Origin: Lawsonibacter asaccharolyticus
GTDB taxonomy: Bacteria > Bacillota > Clostridia > Oscillospirales > Oscillospiraceae
Direction: 5' to 3'
Length of the DNA: 64,000 nt
Assembly (NCBI GenBank): GCA_003112755.1
Contig: BFBT01000001.1
Location: 1,922,001-1,986,000 of the forward strand
Below the pieces are notes generated by a model that saw only the letters and a list, made by a program, of their open reading frames with translations, was not told where the DNA came from and did no database searches. Position 1 is the first letter of the stretch, and each line of letters starts with the position of its first letter. Of the stretch, positions 54,222 to 62,791 are shown one piece after another. The position numbers and the translations under genes are program-made.

Positions 54222-55130
54222 TTACACCTTGTCGGTGGCCTTTTCCCCGAAGAGGCCGGTGGGTTTGAAGACCAGGATGATGATGAGCAGGGCGAAGGTA
54301 AAGGCGTCCACGAAGGTGGTGGCGCCGTCAAAGGGCATGATCTTCACAAAGTTCTCACAGATGCCGATGAGAAAGGCCCCGATCACCGCTCCTGGAATGG
54401 AGCCGATGCCGCCGAACACCGCGGCCACGAAGGCCTTCAGGCCGGGCATGGCACCCGCAGTGGGGACAATGGCGGGGTAGGTGGTGAAGTAGAGCATGGA
54501 GCCCACCGCAGCCAGGGCGGAGCCGATGACGAAGGTGACGGAGATCACCGAGTTGATCTTGATGCCCATGAGCTGGCTGGTCTCGAAATCCTTGGCCACA
54601 GCCCGCATGGCCATGCCCACCTTGGTATGGTTGATGAGCTGGGTGAGCACCAGCACCAGGGCGGCCACCAGGAAGGGGGTGAGGATGACCACCCACTTGA
54701 TGGAGGTCCCCGCCAGGGAGATGGTGTCCGACAGGAAGGGAATGGAGGGGTAGGTCATGGGCTGGCCGCCGGTGATGTAGGTGGCCGAGTTCTGGAGCAG
54801 GTAGCTCACCCCGATGGCCGAGATCATTACGCTCATCCGGGGAGCGGAGCGCAGGGGCTTATAGGCTGCCCGCTCGATACAGAAGCCCAGGGCCACCGTC
54901 AGCGCCAGAACCAGCAGCAGGCTGACGGGGATGACGGCGGCGGGGGGCAGGTAGGCGGAGAGAAAGCTGCTGAGGTAGATGCCCAGCAGGCCGGCCACCA
55001 TGAACACGTCGCCGTGGGCGAAGTTGATGAGGCGGAGGATGCCGTACACCATGGTGTAGCCAATGGCGATCAGGGCGTACTGTCCCCCCACCGAGATGCC
55101 GAAGAGCAGGGTGGAGACAAAAAATTCCAT
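54222..55130 (-). CDS. livH: Branched-chain amino acid ABC transporter permease LivH
   Basis: A 302-residue permease with eight membrane helices. Diagnostic segments: GGQYALIAIGYTMVYGILRL, NFAHGDVFMV, and the coupling loop FGGIGSIPGAVIGAF. ATG 55130 chosen from GGAGGAACC; the frame has five extra unconserved codons upstream. The 190-base gap before livJ contains a strong hairpin. Confidence 0.96.
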   Translation of the reverse strand: MEFFVSTLLFGISVGGQYALIAIGYTMVYGILRLINFAHGDVFMVAGLLGIYLSSFLSAYLPPAAVIPVSLLLVLALTVALGFCIERAAYKPLRSAPRMSVMISAIGVSYLLQNSATYITGGQPMTYPSIPFLSDTISLAGTSIKWVVILTPFLVAALVLVLTQLINHTKVGMAMRAVAKDFETSQLMGIKINSVISVTFVIGSALAAVGSMLYFTTYPAIVPTAGAMPGLKAFVAAVFGGIGSIPGAVIGAFLIGICENFVKIMPFDGATTFVDAFTFALLIIILVFKPTGLFGEKATDKV

Positions 55131-55256
55131 AGGGGTTCCTCCCATTTGCTGTTTTTCAGGCCGCAGGGCCTGGAGAGGCGGCGGAACGGTCTCTGTGGGA
55201 CAGGTCTGGACTGTCTCAAAAAGAGGCGGGACTGCCTCCTTTTGAGGCGGCCCAGT

Positions 55257-55294
55257 CCGGTACGGCGGGGACCTGGAGGCCCCCGCCGTACCGG
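55257..55294 (-). terminator. Strong hairpin between livJ and livH without T tract
   Basis: Perfect 14-bp stem CCGGTACGGCGGGG / CCCCGCCGTACCGG with 10-nt loop. Lacks a following T run on the minus strand, so it more likely protects the livJ 3' end or partly stops transcription than ends the operon. Confidence 0.7.
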
Positions 55295-55321
55295 AAAGCG
55301 GTATCAGTCAGAGAGCGGCGC

Positions 55322-56548
55322 TCACTGAACGGTCTGCTGGGTCTCCAGCTCCCAGGCGCCGTCGTTGGTGGAGTGCTTGATGTAGGCGGTGTCACGGACG
55401 GCGTCGCCGTTTTCGTCGTCAAAGGCGATGTGGCCGGAAACACCGTCATGCTCCACATCCCACAGCGCGGCCTTGATGGCGGCGGGGTCCACGGAGTCGG
55501 CGGCCTTGATGGCCTCCAGAGCCACATAGTATGCGTCATAGCCCATGGCGGACACCGCGGCGACGGTGTCGTTTCCGCCGTTGGCCTCCAGAGCGCCGGA
55601 GGCGGTGTTGATGTACTCCTTGATGCCCGCGTCAAACTCGGGGTTGCCGCCCTCCTGATAGAAGGTGGACACATACAGCTGCACGTCGGTGCCCTTGGCG
55701 GCCTCCAGCACCATGTTGTCGTCCAGGGTGTCGGAGCCCAGGAAGGGGATGTCGATGCCCAGAGAGGCGGCCTGGGAAATGATCTGGGTGGCGTAGGCGA
55801 TGGAGACTGGGGTGAAGATGACGTCGGCCCCCTCGGCCTTGGCCTTGTTCAGATAGGAGTTGAAGTCGGAGTTGTTGGTGGGGAAGGCGTCCTTGATGAC
55901 TTTGCCGCCGGCGGCGGTGAAGGCCTGCTCAAAGAAGTTGATCAGGCCCTGGTCATACTCATTGCCCGCCTCGCCCAACAGATAGGCGGTCTTGGCCTGG
56001 AACTTCTCCATGGCGAAGTTGGCCAGGACGGTGCCCTGGAAGGGGTCCAGGAAGCAGATGCGGAAATAGTAGTCATTGCCGGCGGTGACCATGGGGTTGG
56101 TGCAGGTGACGCCGATGGCAGGCAGCCCCGCGTTGCCGAAGGTGGGGCCTGCGGCGATGGACACGCCGGAGCCGTAGGAGCCCAGCACCAGAGAAACGCC
56201 CTCGCTCACCAGCTGGGTGGCGGCGGTCAGGGCCTTGTCAGTGGAGGAGCCGTTGTCGGCGTAGACCAGCTGGATCTGATACTCCTGGCCGCCCACAGTG
56301 ACGGTGGGGGTCTCAGAGTTGGCGTACTGCATGCCCAGCATCTCCTTCTTGCCGCCGGAGGCGGAGTCGCCGGTGGAGGGCTCGAACACGCCGATCTTGA
56401 GGACATTGTCCCCGGAGACAGCCGGGGTGGAGACGGCGGCACCGCTGCCGGCGGGGGCATTGCCGCTGCTGGAACCGGCGCCGGCACAGCCGGCCAGCAG
56501 GCCCAGCATCATAGAGGCGGAGAGCACGCAGGCAAGAAACTTTTTCAT
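55322..56548 (-). CDS. livJ: Branched-chain amino acid ABC transporter substrate-binding lipoprotein LivJ
   Basis: A 408-residue type I periplasmic-binding-fold lipoprotein. Signal peptide with LLAGC (Cys21), then a Gly/Ser/Ala-rich linker. The ligand domain begins KIGVFEPSTGDSASGGKKEM and contains the usual LVLGSYGSGVSIA and TSLGIDIPFLGSD-like segments (here SLGIDIPFLGSDTLDDN). Distinguishing leucine/isoleucine/valine from other amino acids is not possible here. First gene of the operon, with its own strong promoter. Confidence 0.95.
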   Translation of the reverse strand: MKKFLACVLSASMMLGLLAGCAGAGSSSGNAPAGSGAAVSTPAVSGDNVLKIGVFEPSTGDSASGGKKEMLGMQYANSETPTVTVGGQEYQIQLVYADNGSSTDKALTAATQLVSEGVSLVLGSYGSGVSIAAGPTFGNAGLPAIGVTCTNPMVTAGNDYYFRICFLDPFQGTVLANFAMEKFQAKTAYLLGEAGNEYDQGLINFFEQAFTAAGGKVIKDAFPTNNSDFNSYLNKAKAEGADVIFTPVSIAYATQIISQAASLGIDIPFLGSDTLDDNMVLEAAKGTDVQLYVSTFYQEGGNPEFDAGIKEYINTASGALEANGGNDTVAAVSAMGYDAYYVALEAIKAADSVDPAAIKAALWDVEHDGVSGHIAFDDENGDAVRDTAYIKHSTNDGAWELETQQTVQ

Positions 56549-56638
56549 CTTCGATACTCCTTTTTTCAGTTGGATTCAAGTGATTCACCGCACTGAAATG
56601 TCTGTGCAACAAAAACACTTGTGCGCGGATATAAAGGA

Positions 56639-56667
56639 ATTATACCTTGCCAGACGGAAAAAAGCAA
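56639..56667 (-). promoter_or_regulatory. Promoter of the liv operon
   Basis: On the minus strand TTGCTT (56662-56667), 17-bp spacer, TATAAT (56639-56644). The leader to livJ is about 85 nt. The remaining 56549-56916 gap holds only this promoter and the divergent one at 56771. Confidence 0.85.
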
Positions 56668-56770
56668 TACAAAATGCAAAATGGATCAGAAAAAATTGCA
56701 GAAAGGGGACAGGCTCAGGGAAACGCATTAACGGGAGGCTGTCGGGCGGTGAGAAATACGGCCCATCCGC

Positions 56771-56799
56771 TTGTTCTCCGGGGAGGGGTGTGATACAAT
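56771..56799 (+). promoter_or_regulatory. Promoter of the amidohydrolase gene
   Basis: TTGTTC (56771-56776), 17-bp spacer, TACAAT (56794-56799) preceded by TGA, an extended -10. Confidence 0.75.
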
Positions 56800-56916
56800 A
56801 AAAAACGAGGAAAGGAAAAGCGGGGCGCGGGACCCGGATGCCCCATAAAAAGCAGCCGGACCGCCATACTAGAGGCAGCACAGCGTGCCGCCCGGGGCGG
56901 CTCAGGGAGGTCATTT

Positions 56917-58506
56917 ATGTCTCAGACACTGTATTTTGGAGGGCCTATCGTCACGATGGAGCGGGAGCTCTATGTCCAGGCGCTGCTGACAGAGGGGGAG
57001 CGGATCCTCTACGCCGGCAGTCTGCACGGCGCGGAGGAACGAGCGGAAGGGACTGTGCGCCGGGTGGACCTGAAGGGGCGGGCCCTGCTCCCTGCCTTTG
57101 TGGACGCCCACAGCCACCTGACCGCCTATGCCAACACCTTCCTCCAGGCCGGCCTGGAGGAGTGCGCCAGCTGGGAGGAGCTGGGGCGGCGGCTGTCCGC
57201 CTTCGCGGCAAGGGAGGGCCTGGCCCCGGGAGAATGGGTCCGGGGAGAGGGCTACGACCACAATGAGCTGGCGGAGGGGAGGCATCCCGCCCGCCAGCTG
57301 CTGGACGCGGCCTGTCCGGGCCATCCGGTGATGATCCAGCACCGCTCAGGACACGTGGGGGTCTTTAACACCTTGGCACTGGAGCGGCTGGGGGTAAATG
57401 AGGAGACCCCGTGCCCGCCGGGCGGGAGGATGGAGAGGGGCCCTGACGGGAAGCTCACCGGATATATGGAGGAGAACGCATTCCTGCAGCTCCAGAAGCG
57501 GGTGCCCTTGCCAGACACAGAAGACCTGCTGGCGGCTTATGACAAGGCCCAGAGGAGCTATGCCTCCTACGGCGTGGCCACAGTACAGGAGGGGATGATG
57601 CCGGACCAGCTCATCCCCCTCTACCGCCAGCTGCTGGAGCGGGACCTGCTCTGGCTGGACGTGGTGGGCTACGCTGATGCCGACGGACAGGCGGCGGAGG
57701 CGTTCTCCGGCCATATCCGGGCGTACAGCGGCCATTTCAAGCTGGGGGGGTATAAGATATTTCTGGACGGCTCGCCTCAGGGACGCACCGCCTGGATGCG
57801 CACCCCCTATCTGGGAGGCGGACCCCAGGACCGGGGCTACCCGGTCCTCACCGACCGGCAGGTGTATGACCGGATGGCCCTGGCCCTGGACCAGGGGATG
57901 CAGCTGCTGGCACACTGCAACGGCGACGCGGCGGCAGGGCAGTACTTGTCCGTGCTGGAGCAGCTGGAGCGGGAACGGGAGGCACATCTGGAGCGGCCGG
58001 TGATGATCCATGCCCAGCTGCTGGATCTGGACCAGCTGGACAAGGTGAAGGAGCTGGGGGTGGTGCCCTCCTTCTTCGCGGCTCATGTGTACCACTGGGG
58101 AGACGTGCATGTGAAAAACTTTGGGGCGGAGCGGGCGGCCCGGATCAGCCCCGCCGGGGCGGCCCTGGAGCGGGACATCCCCTTCACCTTCCACCAGGAC
58201 ACCCCGGTGCTCCCGCCAGACATGCTGGAGACGGTGTGGTGCGGAGTGAACCGGCTGACTCGCTCCGGCGCGGTGCTGGGGCCGGAGCAGAAGATCCCCG
58301 TGGTGGAGGCCCTAGCCGCAGTGACCATCCGGGCGGCCTGGCAGTATTTTGAGGAGGGGGAGAAGGGTAGCCTGCGGGAGGGGAAGCGGGCGGACCTGGT
58401 GCTGCTGGAGCGGGACCCGCTCACTGCGGACCCCATGAGCCTGCGGGACATCCCCGTGCTGGCCACCTGGAAGGATGGCCGGCTGATCTACCGCCGGGAG
58501 GGTTGA
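56917..58506 (+). CDS. Metal-dependent amidohydrolase (YtcJ-like, amidohydrolase family 3)
   Basis: A 529-residue amidohydrolase. The metal-binding HxH is PAFVDAHSHL (about residues 58-67); further blocks are GEGYDHNEL, GKLTGYMEENAF, the second metal histidine in MIHAQLLDLDQ, the HQD of FTFHQDTPV, and the C-terminal GKRADLVLLERDP. These fit the YtcJ family, which hydrolyses amide or carbamoyl bonds of unknown natural substrates. ATG 56917 follows gggagg. Followed by the DUF308 gene after 42 bases. Confidence 0.93.
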   Translation: MSQTLYFGGPIVTMERELYVQALLTEGERILYAGSLHGAEERAEGTVRRVDLKGRALLPAFVDAHSHLTAYANTFLQAGLEECASWEELGRRLSAFAAREGLAPGEWVRGEGYDHNELAEGRHPARQLLDAACPGHPVMIQHRSGHVGVFNTLALERLGVNEETPCPPGGRMERGPDGKLTGYMEENAFLQLQKRVPLPDTEDLLAAYDKAQRSYASYGVATVQEGMMPDQLIPLYRQLLERDLLWLDVVGYADADGQAAEAFSGHIRAYSGHFKLGGYKIFLDGSPQGRTAWMRTPYLGGGPQDRGYPVLTDRQVYDRMALALDQGMQLLAHCNGDAAAGQYLSVLEQLEREREAHLERPVMIHAQLLDLDQLDKVKELGVVPSFFAAHVYHWGDVHVKNFGAERAARISPAGAALERDIPFTFHQDTPVLPPDMLETVWCGVNRLTRSGAVLGPEQKIPVVEALAAVTIRAAWQYFEEGEKGSLREGKRADLVLLERDPLTADPMSLRDIPVLATWKDGRLIYRREG

Positions 58507-58548
58507 AGCCCTGGGGGCGCAAAATAAAGAAAGAGGTGCCTGACTATT

Positions 58549-59148
58549 ATGAAAACCATCTTGCAGGAACAGCGGCGCAGCAGCGTCATCGTGGCTTTGA
58601 TCACCATGGTGCTGGGGGCGGTGCTGGTGGTGTGGCCCGACCGGTCTGTGCGGCTGATGTGCACCCTGCTGGGGGCGGCCCTGCTGATCTGCGGCCTTGT
58701 GTATATCCTGGGCTGGCTGGTCCGCAGGCGGGAGGGGGGCATATCGGCCTTCACCCTGATCCCCGGCGTGGTGCTCTCCGGCCTGGGGATCTGGCTGATG
58801 ACCAGCTCCGACTCGGTGATCGCCCTGGTGCAGTATGTGTTCGGCGCTGTGGTCATCTTCCACGGCGTGCTGGATGTCCAGAGCTCGGTCTCCCTGATGC
58901 GCCAGGGAGCGGCTCGGTGGTGGCTGGACCTGGCCCTCTCCGCCCTGACCCTGGCCCTGGGGGCGCTGATCCTCATCAACCCCTTCGGCACCTTCGCCGC
59001 CCTGGTGACCCTGATCGGCCTGGTGCTGATCTACGACGGGCTCAGCGACCTGTGGATCATCCACCGGCTGAGCCGGATGGTGCGGGACCTGGAGCGGGAT
59101 CTGAATGGGGACATCATCGAGACAAGGGGGCGGGACTTGGATGAATGA
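58549..59148 (+). CDS. DUF308 membrane protein (HdeD-like)
   Basis: A 199-residue protein with six membrane helices in three pairs, each pair beginning with a stretch like VVWPDRSVRLMCTLLGAALL, the repeated pattern of DUF308 proteins. Related to E. coli HdeD, linked there to acid resistance. The C-terminus is cytoplasmic and charged. Its stop overlaps the Smr-like gene by eight bases. Confidence 0.88.
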   Translation: MKTILQEQRRSSVIVALITMVLGAVLVVWPDRSVRLMCTLLGAALLICGLVYILGWLVRRREGGISAFTLIPGVVLSGLGIWLMTSSDSVIALVQYVFGAVVIFHGVLDVQSSVSLMRQGAARWWLDLALSALTLALGALILINPFGTFAALVTLIGLVLIYDGLSDLWIIHRLSRMVRDLERDLNGDIIETRGRDLDE

Positions 59149-59485
59149 CCTGCGGGAGGTGGACCTGGAGCGGGGCATGCCCCGGGCCGAGCAGGCTATC
59201 CGTCAGATGCTCTTTGAGCTGCGCCGCAGCCCCGGCCTGGGGTGCTCCGCGGTGAAGCTTATCCACGGCTACGGCTCCTCCGGCGCGGGAGGGCGCATCC
59301 GGGTGGAAGCCAGGCGGCGCCTGGATCGGATGAAGGCGGGGGGAGAGATCTGGGGCTACATCCCCGGAGAGTCCTTCTCCATCTTTGACTCCGACACCCT
59401 GGCCGCCTTTCAGCGCTGTCCCACCCTGCGGAGGGACCGGGACCTGGAGCGGCACAACAACGGCGTGACCTTCGTCCTGCTGTAA
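59141..59485 (+). CDS. Smr-domain-like small protein
   Basis: A 114-residue protein. The first 65 residues follow the Smr pattern: LREVDLERGMPRAEQAIRQM, then KLIHGYGSSGAGGRIRVEAR, matching the IDLHG...IIHGKGxGxG...LR blocks except that the first His is replaced (VDLERG). The second half (WGYIPGESFSIFDSDT) is typical of a clostridial relative. ATG 59141 overlaps the DUF308 stop. Expected role: nucleic-acid binding or nicking; the lost DLHG histidine makes catalysis doubtful. Confidence 0.8.
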   Translation: MNDLREVDLERGMPRAEQAIRQMLFELRRSPGLGCSAVKLIHGYGSSGAGGRIRVEARRRLDRMKAGGEIWGYIPGESFSIFDSDTLAAFQRCPTLRRDRDLERHNNGVTFVLL

Positions 59486-59539
59486 GGGAGCGGCAGAGTT
59501 CTGCCCTGGACAGAAAAAATGAAGGATAAAAAATTTTTC

Positions 59540-59568
59540 TTGCATTTTGGGGCGGGAACCCTTATAAT
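59540..59568 (+). promoter_or_regulatory. Promoter of the AGCS symporter gene
   Basis: TTGCAT (59540-59545), exact 17-bp spacer, TATAAT (59563-59568). Transcripts should start near 59575 and carry a leader of about 140 nt. Confidence 0.88.
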
Positions 59569-59596
59569 TCCTTTCAAAAGAGCGGGGCGGAGAAGG

Positions 59597-59722
59597 ATGG
59601 GAGGCCCCGCGGGGAGAGTTCCGGAGATCAATAGAGCGCGGCTGCCTCGGACCGCGCTCTTTTTTTACCCTGGCCGGGCCGGACGCTCCCAGAAACAGGA
59701 AAGGAAGGGAAACCATGATTGA
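59597..59722 (+). CDS. Possible leader peptide ahead of the AGCS symporter
   Basis: ATG 59597, with ggagaagg directly before it, opens a 41-codon frame ending inside the first codons of the symporter gene. Codons 2-6 read Gly-Gly-Pro-Ala-Gly, the amino acids an AGCS protein would carry. It crosses the terminator hairpin. The ribosome binding site is close (4 bases) and the frame may be chance. Confidence 0.3.
   Translation: MGGPAGRVPEINRARLPRTALFFYPGRAGRSQKQERKGNHD
59633..59667 (+). terminator. Terminator inside the AGCS leader (possible attenuator)
   Basis: AGAGCGCGG (59633-59641) pairs with CCGCGCTCT (59652-59660), followed by T7. It lies between the promoter (59540-59568) and the start codon (59715), so it is not at the end of a gene it could serve unless it ends the Smr-like transcript. 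AGAGCG is also present at 59579-59584 and could compete for the right arm. A second hairpin, GCGGGGC/GCCCCGC, is at 59582-59610. Confidence 0.75.
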
Positions 59723-61088
59723 AATCATCACCAAGATCAACTCGGCCGTCAACAACTTCGTGTGGGGGCCGGTGATGCTGCTGCTCCTGGTGGGCACGGG
59801 CGTCTACCTCACCGCCCGCACCGGGTGCATCCAGGCCGCAAAATTTGGGTATATCATGCGCAATACGGTGGGCTCACTGTTTCGCAGGCGGGAGAAGCGG
59901 GACAAGGATGCCAAGAACCTCACCCCCTTTCAGGCAGTGACCACTGCTCTGGCCGGCACCGTGGGCACTGGCAACATCGCCGGTGTCACCGGGGCTATCT
60001 TCGCCGGAGGGCCGGGGGCGGTGTTCTGGATGTGGTTCGCGGCTTTCTTTGGGATGTTCACCAAATTTGCGGAGATCGTACTGGCCCTGAAGTACCGGCA
60101 GGTTGACGAGAACGGGGTCCACTACGGCGGGCCCATGTATTACATCGAAAAGGGCCTGGGCATGAAGTGGCTGGCGGTGCTGTTCTCACTGGTGGCGGGC
60201 TTCGCCTGCTTCGGGATTGGGAACATCTCCCAGAGCAGCGAGATCGCCGGGGCGATGGAGGGGCTGTTCGGGATGAGCGGCCTGACCACCGGCGTGCTCC
60301 TGGCGGTGGTGGTAGGCATTGTGGTGCTGGGCGGAGTCCAGCGAATCGGCCGGGTGACCTCCTACATGGTGCCCTTCATGGCCATCTTTTACATTGGGGC
60401 GGGGCTGGCGGTGATCCTGCTGCGGATCGACCAAGTGCCGGCGGCCCTGGCCTCCATCTTCACCAGCGCCTTCAGCTTTGAGGCGGTGGGGGGCGGCGTA
60501 TTCGGCTATGCCATTATGGTGGCTATGCGCCAAGGATTTGCCCGGGGCGTGTTCTCCAACGAGGCGGGCCTTGGCTCCGCCCCCATGGCCCATGCGGCCT
60601 CCGAGACCCAGGAGCCGGTGGAGCAGGGGATGTGGGGCGTGTTTGAGGTGTTCATCGACACCATCGTCATCTGCACGCTGACCTCCCTGGCAGTCATTCT
60701 ATCCGGTGTGCTGGACGTGGGGCTGGACAGCTACGCCACCAACGGCGCGGCGGCGGTGGCCGCCTTCAATGCCATCCTGCCCGGGACTATCGGCGGGACC
60801 ATCATTCAGATTAGCCTGCTTTTCTTTGCCCTGTCCACCATCCTGGGCTGGAGCTACTACGGTGAGCGGTGCTGGGCCTATCTGTCCAACAACAATAAAG
60901 CGGTGGTGTGGATCTTTAAGGTGGTCTTTGTTCTGGTGTGCATCGTGGGTGCCACTGGAAACGGCACCCTGATGTGGGATATCTCCGACACCCTGAACGG
61001 CATGATGGCCATCCCTAACCTCATTGGCCTGCTGCTGCTGTCCAATGTGATCATTCGCAGCACCAACGACTATTTCAAAAAGCACTGA
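59715..61088 (+). CDS. AGCS-family Na+:alanine/glycine symporter
   Basis: A 457-residue symporter taking up alanine or glycine with Na+. About eleven membrane helices. Family blocks: [59 protein letters not shown], and [17 protein letters not shown]. Ribosome binding site aggaaaggaaggg. Preceded by a promoter and a leader with an intrinsic terminator, and followed by another terminator: single-gene unit under probable leader control. Confidence 0.96.
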   Translation: MIEIITKINSAVNNFVWGPVMLLLLVGTGVYLTARTGCIQAAKFGYIMRNTVGSLFRRREKRDKDAKNLTPFQAVTTALAGTVGTGNIAGVTGAIFAGGPGAVFWMWFAAFFGMFTKFAEIVLALKYRQVDENGVHYGGPMYYIEKGLGMKWLAVLFSLVAGFACFGIGNISQSSEIAGAMEGLFGMSGLTTGVLLAVVVGIVVLGGVQRIGRVTSYMVPFMAIFYIGAGLAVILLRIDQVPAALASIFTSAFSFEAVGGGVFGYAIMVAMRQGFARGVFSNEAGLGSAPMAHAASETQEPVEQGMWGVFEVFIDTIVICTLTSLAVILSGVLDVGLDSYATNGAAAVAAFNAILPGTIGGTIIQISLLFFALSTILGWSYYGERCWAYLSNNNKAVVWIFKVVFVLVCIVGATGNGTLMWDISDTLNGMMAIPNLIGLLLLSNVIIRSTNDYFKKH

Positions 61089-61144
61089 CTTCCGGGAGAG
61101 ACCTGGTATTTTGAAGCACCGGCCGGATGCCGGAAAAGCCCGCG

Positions 61145-61178
61145 GCCCCCGCCTGCCCCAGAGCAGGCGGGGGCTTTT
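61145..61178 (+). terminator. Rho-independent terminator of the AGCS gene
   Basis: GCCCCCGCCTGC (61145-61156) pairs with GCAGGCGGGGGC, followed by TTTT. Confidence 0.92.
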
Positions 61179-61309
61179 GCTGTGGAGCTGGCACCGCGGG
61201 GGCGCCAGGAGCCATCCCTGTTTTCGGACGGAGTGCCTTTTTCCGCAGAGGGGTGAGCCATTCCCCTGCAAGGGGTACAGGCGGCAAAAGAAAACCGGCG
61301 GATGGACGC

Positions 61310-61338
61310 TTGCGTCCGTGGGGTGGAACCGATATAAT
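61310..61338 (+). promoter_or_regulatory. Promoter of the uridine phosphorylase gene
   Basis: TTGCGT (61310-61315), 17-bp spacer, TATAAT (61333-61338). The gap 61179-61309 before it holds no gene. Confidence 0.85.
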
Positions 61339-61389
61339 ATAGAAAGAAAAACGGAGGTCCGCCTGAGGCGGGGAAAGGAAGGCCAGATC

Positions 61390-62175
61390 ATGCAGGAGAG
61401 AGCACTACAATTTCATATCCAGTGCGGTCCGGGGGATGTGGGGGGCTACTGTGTCCTGCCGGGTGATCCGGGCAGATGCCGCTCCATTGCCCAGCGGCTG
61501 GAGGGGGCGGTCCATGTGCGCACCAATCGGGAGTTTGAGACCTGGACCGGCTCCCTGCTGGGGGAGAAGGTGAGCGTGGTCTCCACCGGCATCGGCGGCC
61601 CCTCCGCCGCCATTGCCATGGAGGAGCTGGCCAACCTGGGGACCCACACCTTTGTCCGGGTGGGCACCTGCGGCGGCATCCGCCTGGATGTCCGCAGCGG
61701 AGACGTGGTGGTGGCCACCGGCGCGGTGCGAATGGAGGGGACCAGCCGGGAGTACGCCCCCATCGAGTACCCCGCTGTCCCTGATTTCCAGGTGGCCGGC
61801 GCGCTGGTGCAGGCCTGCCAGGCGCTGGGGAAGCCCTGGCACGCGGGGGTGGTCCAGTGCAAGGACTCCTTTTACGGACAGCACGACCCCGCCCGGATGC
61901 CGGTATCTGGGGAGCTGGAGGCGAAGTGGGAGGCATGGAAGCGGCTGGGGGTGCTGGCCTCAGAGATGGAGTCTGCGGCTCTGTTCACCGTGGCAGCGGC
62001 CCGGGGAGTGCGGTGCGGCTCTGTGTTCCACGTGATCTGGAACCAGGAGCGGGAGCAGGCGGGGCTGGACCAGCAGGAGTCCCACGACACCGCGCTGGCC
62101 ATCGACGTAGGGGTGGAGGCGCTGAAGCTGCTGATCCGCCAGGACGCCCAGAGCCGGGCCGGAGAAGGCCGCTAG
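61390..62175 (+). CDS. udp: Uridine phosphorylase (nucleoside phosphorylase I family)
   Basis: A 261-residue enzyme splitting uridine with phosphate into uracil and ribose 1-phosphate. Family blocks: [14 protein letters not shown] with the phosphate-binding Arg, [37 protein letters not shown], and [14 protein letters not shown] with the Met-Glu-Ser that binds ribose. [12 protein letters not shown] is the uracil-specific insertion typical of Udp, so uridine is favoured over purine nucleosides. ATG 61390 preceded by ggaagg. Confidence 0.9.
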   Translation: MQERALQFHIQCGPGDVGGYCVLPGDPGRCRSIAQRLEGAVHVRTNREFETWTGSLLGEKVSVVSTGIGGPSAAIAMEELANLGTHTFVRVGTCGGIRLDVRSGDVVVATGAVRMEGTSREYAPIEYPAVPDFQVAGALVQACQALGKPWHAGVVQCKDSFYGQHDPARMPVSGELEAKWEAWKRLGVLASEMESAALFTVAAARGVRCGSVFHVIWNQEREQAGLDQQESHDTALAIDVGVEALKLLIRQDAQSRAGEGR

Positions 62176-62195
62176 ACAGAAGAGGGAGGAGCCCC

Positions 62196-62633
62196 ATGGA
62201 GCAGGAGAAGAGACAGAAGGAGATTACCCGGCACGGCCTGATCCGAGTGGGACTGTGGCTCGGCGGGGGCTGGCTGCTGCTGGTCCTGTGCGCCTGGGGC
62301 ATCCTCCCAGACCGGGAGGTGCCCGGGATCCTCTGGATAGGGCTGGGCCTGCTGACCGCGGAACTGGCCATCCTGTGGGGGAAGACGTGGTGGGAGAGCC
62401 GGGGACGCGGCCAGGCGATCCCCGCCGGAGCGCACTGGTGGCAGGCAGAGAAGGAGGAGCTGGCGGCCGCCGCTGTGATGCTGGCGGTGTGGTGGGGCTT
62501 TCTGGCCCTGTGCGCCGCGGGGGTGCTCCCCCACATGGAACCGGACCGGTACAGCTGGCTCCTGGCGGGAGCGGTGACCATCCTCTTCGGGGCGGAGCTG
62601 CTGCTCTGGCAGAGAGGGAGGCGGGACCGGTAG
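62196..62633 (+). CDS. Hypothetical membrane protein
   Basis: A 145-residue protein with four hydrophobic segments in two similar pairs (about residues 17-36 and 44-62; 89-110 and 120-138), both pairs sharing a W-x-x-L-x-L-C-A/x-G-x-L-P pattern, suggesting an internal duplication. gggagg precedes ATG 62196, 20 bases after udp. Ended by a strong terminator. No function recognised. Confidence 0.78.
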   Translation: MEQEKRQKEITRHGLIRVGLWLGGGWLLLVLCAWGILPDREVPGILWIGLGLLTAELAILWGKTWWESRGRGQAIPAGAHWWQAEKEELAAAAVMLAVWWGFLALCAAGVLPHMEPDRYSWLLAGAVTILFGAELLLWQRGRRDR

Positions 62634-62656
62634 CCGGTGGCGCCTGCCACCGGCGG

Positions 62657-62687
62657 GCCCCGGCCGTCAGGCGGCCGGGGCTTTTTT
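62657..62687 (+). terminator. Rho-independent terminator
   Basis: GCCCCGGCCG (62657-62666) pairs with CGGCCGGGGC (62672-62681), then T6. Confidence 0.94.
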
Positions 62688-62705
62688 CCGGCTGACCGCT
62701 TTTAG

Positions 62706-62734
62706 TTGGCAAACGGGGAAAAGCGTGGTATAAT
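62706..62734 (+). promoter_or_regulatory. Promoter of the NUDIX hydrolase gene
   Basis: TTGGCA (62706-62711), 17-bp spacer, TATAAT (62729-62734). Confidence 0.88.
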
Positions 62735-62791
62735 GGCCCTGAATTTGAAGCAGGCCGCCCCAAATGGGACGCGCCGGGGAGGGAGCGGAAG

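Noticed and set aside
59540..59714. Glycine riboswitch or T-box before the AGCS gene
   Set aside because: The conserved words of the glycine aptamer (GGACAGAG core) and the T-box AGGGTGGNACCGCG sequence are absent. Only generic hairpins and a terminator are seen.
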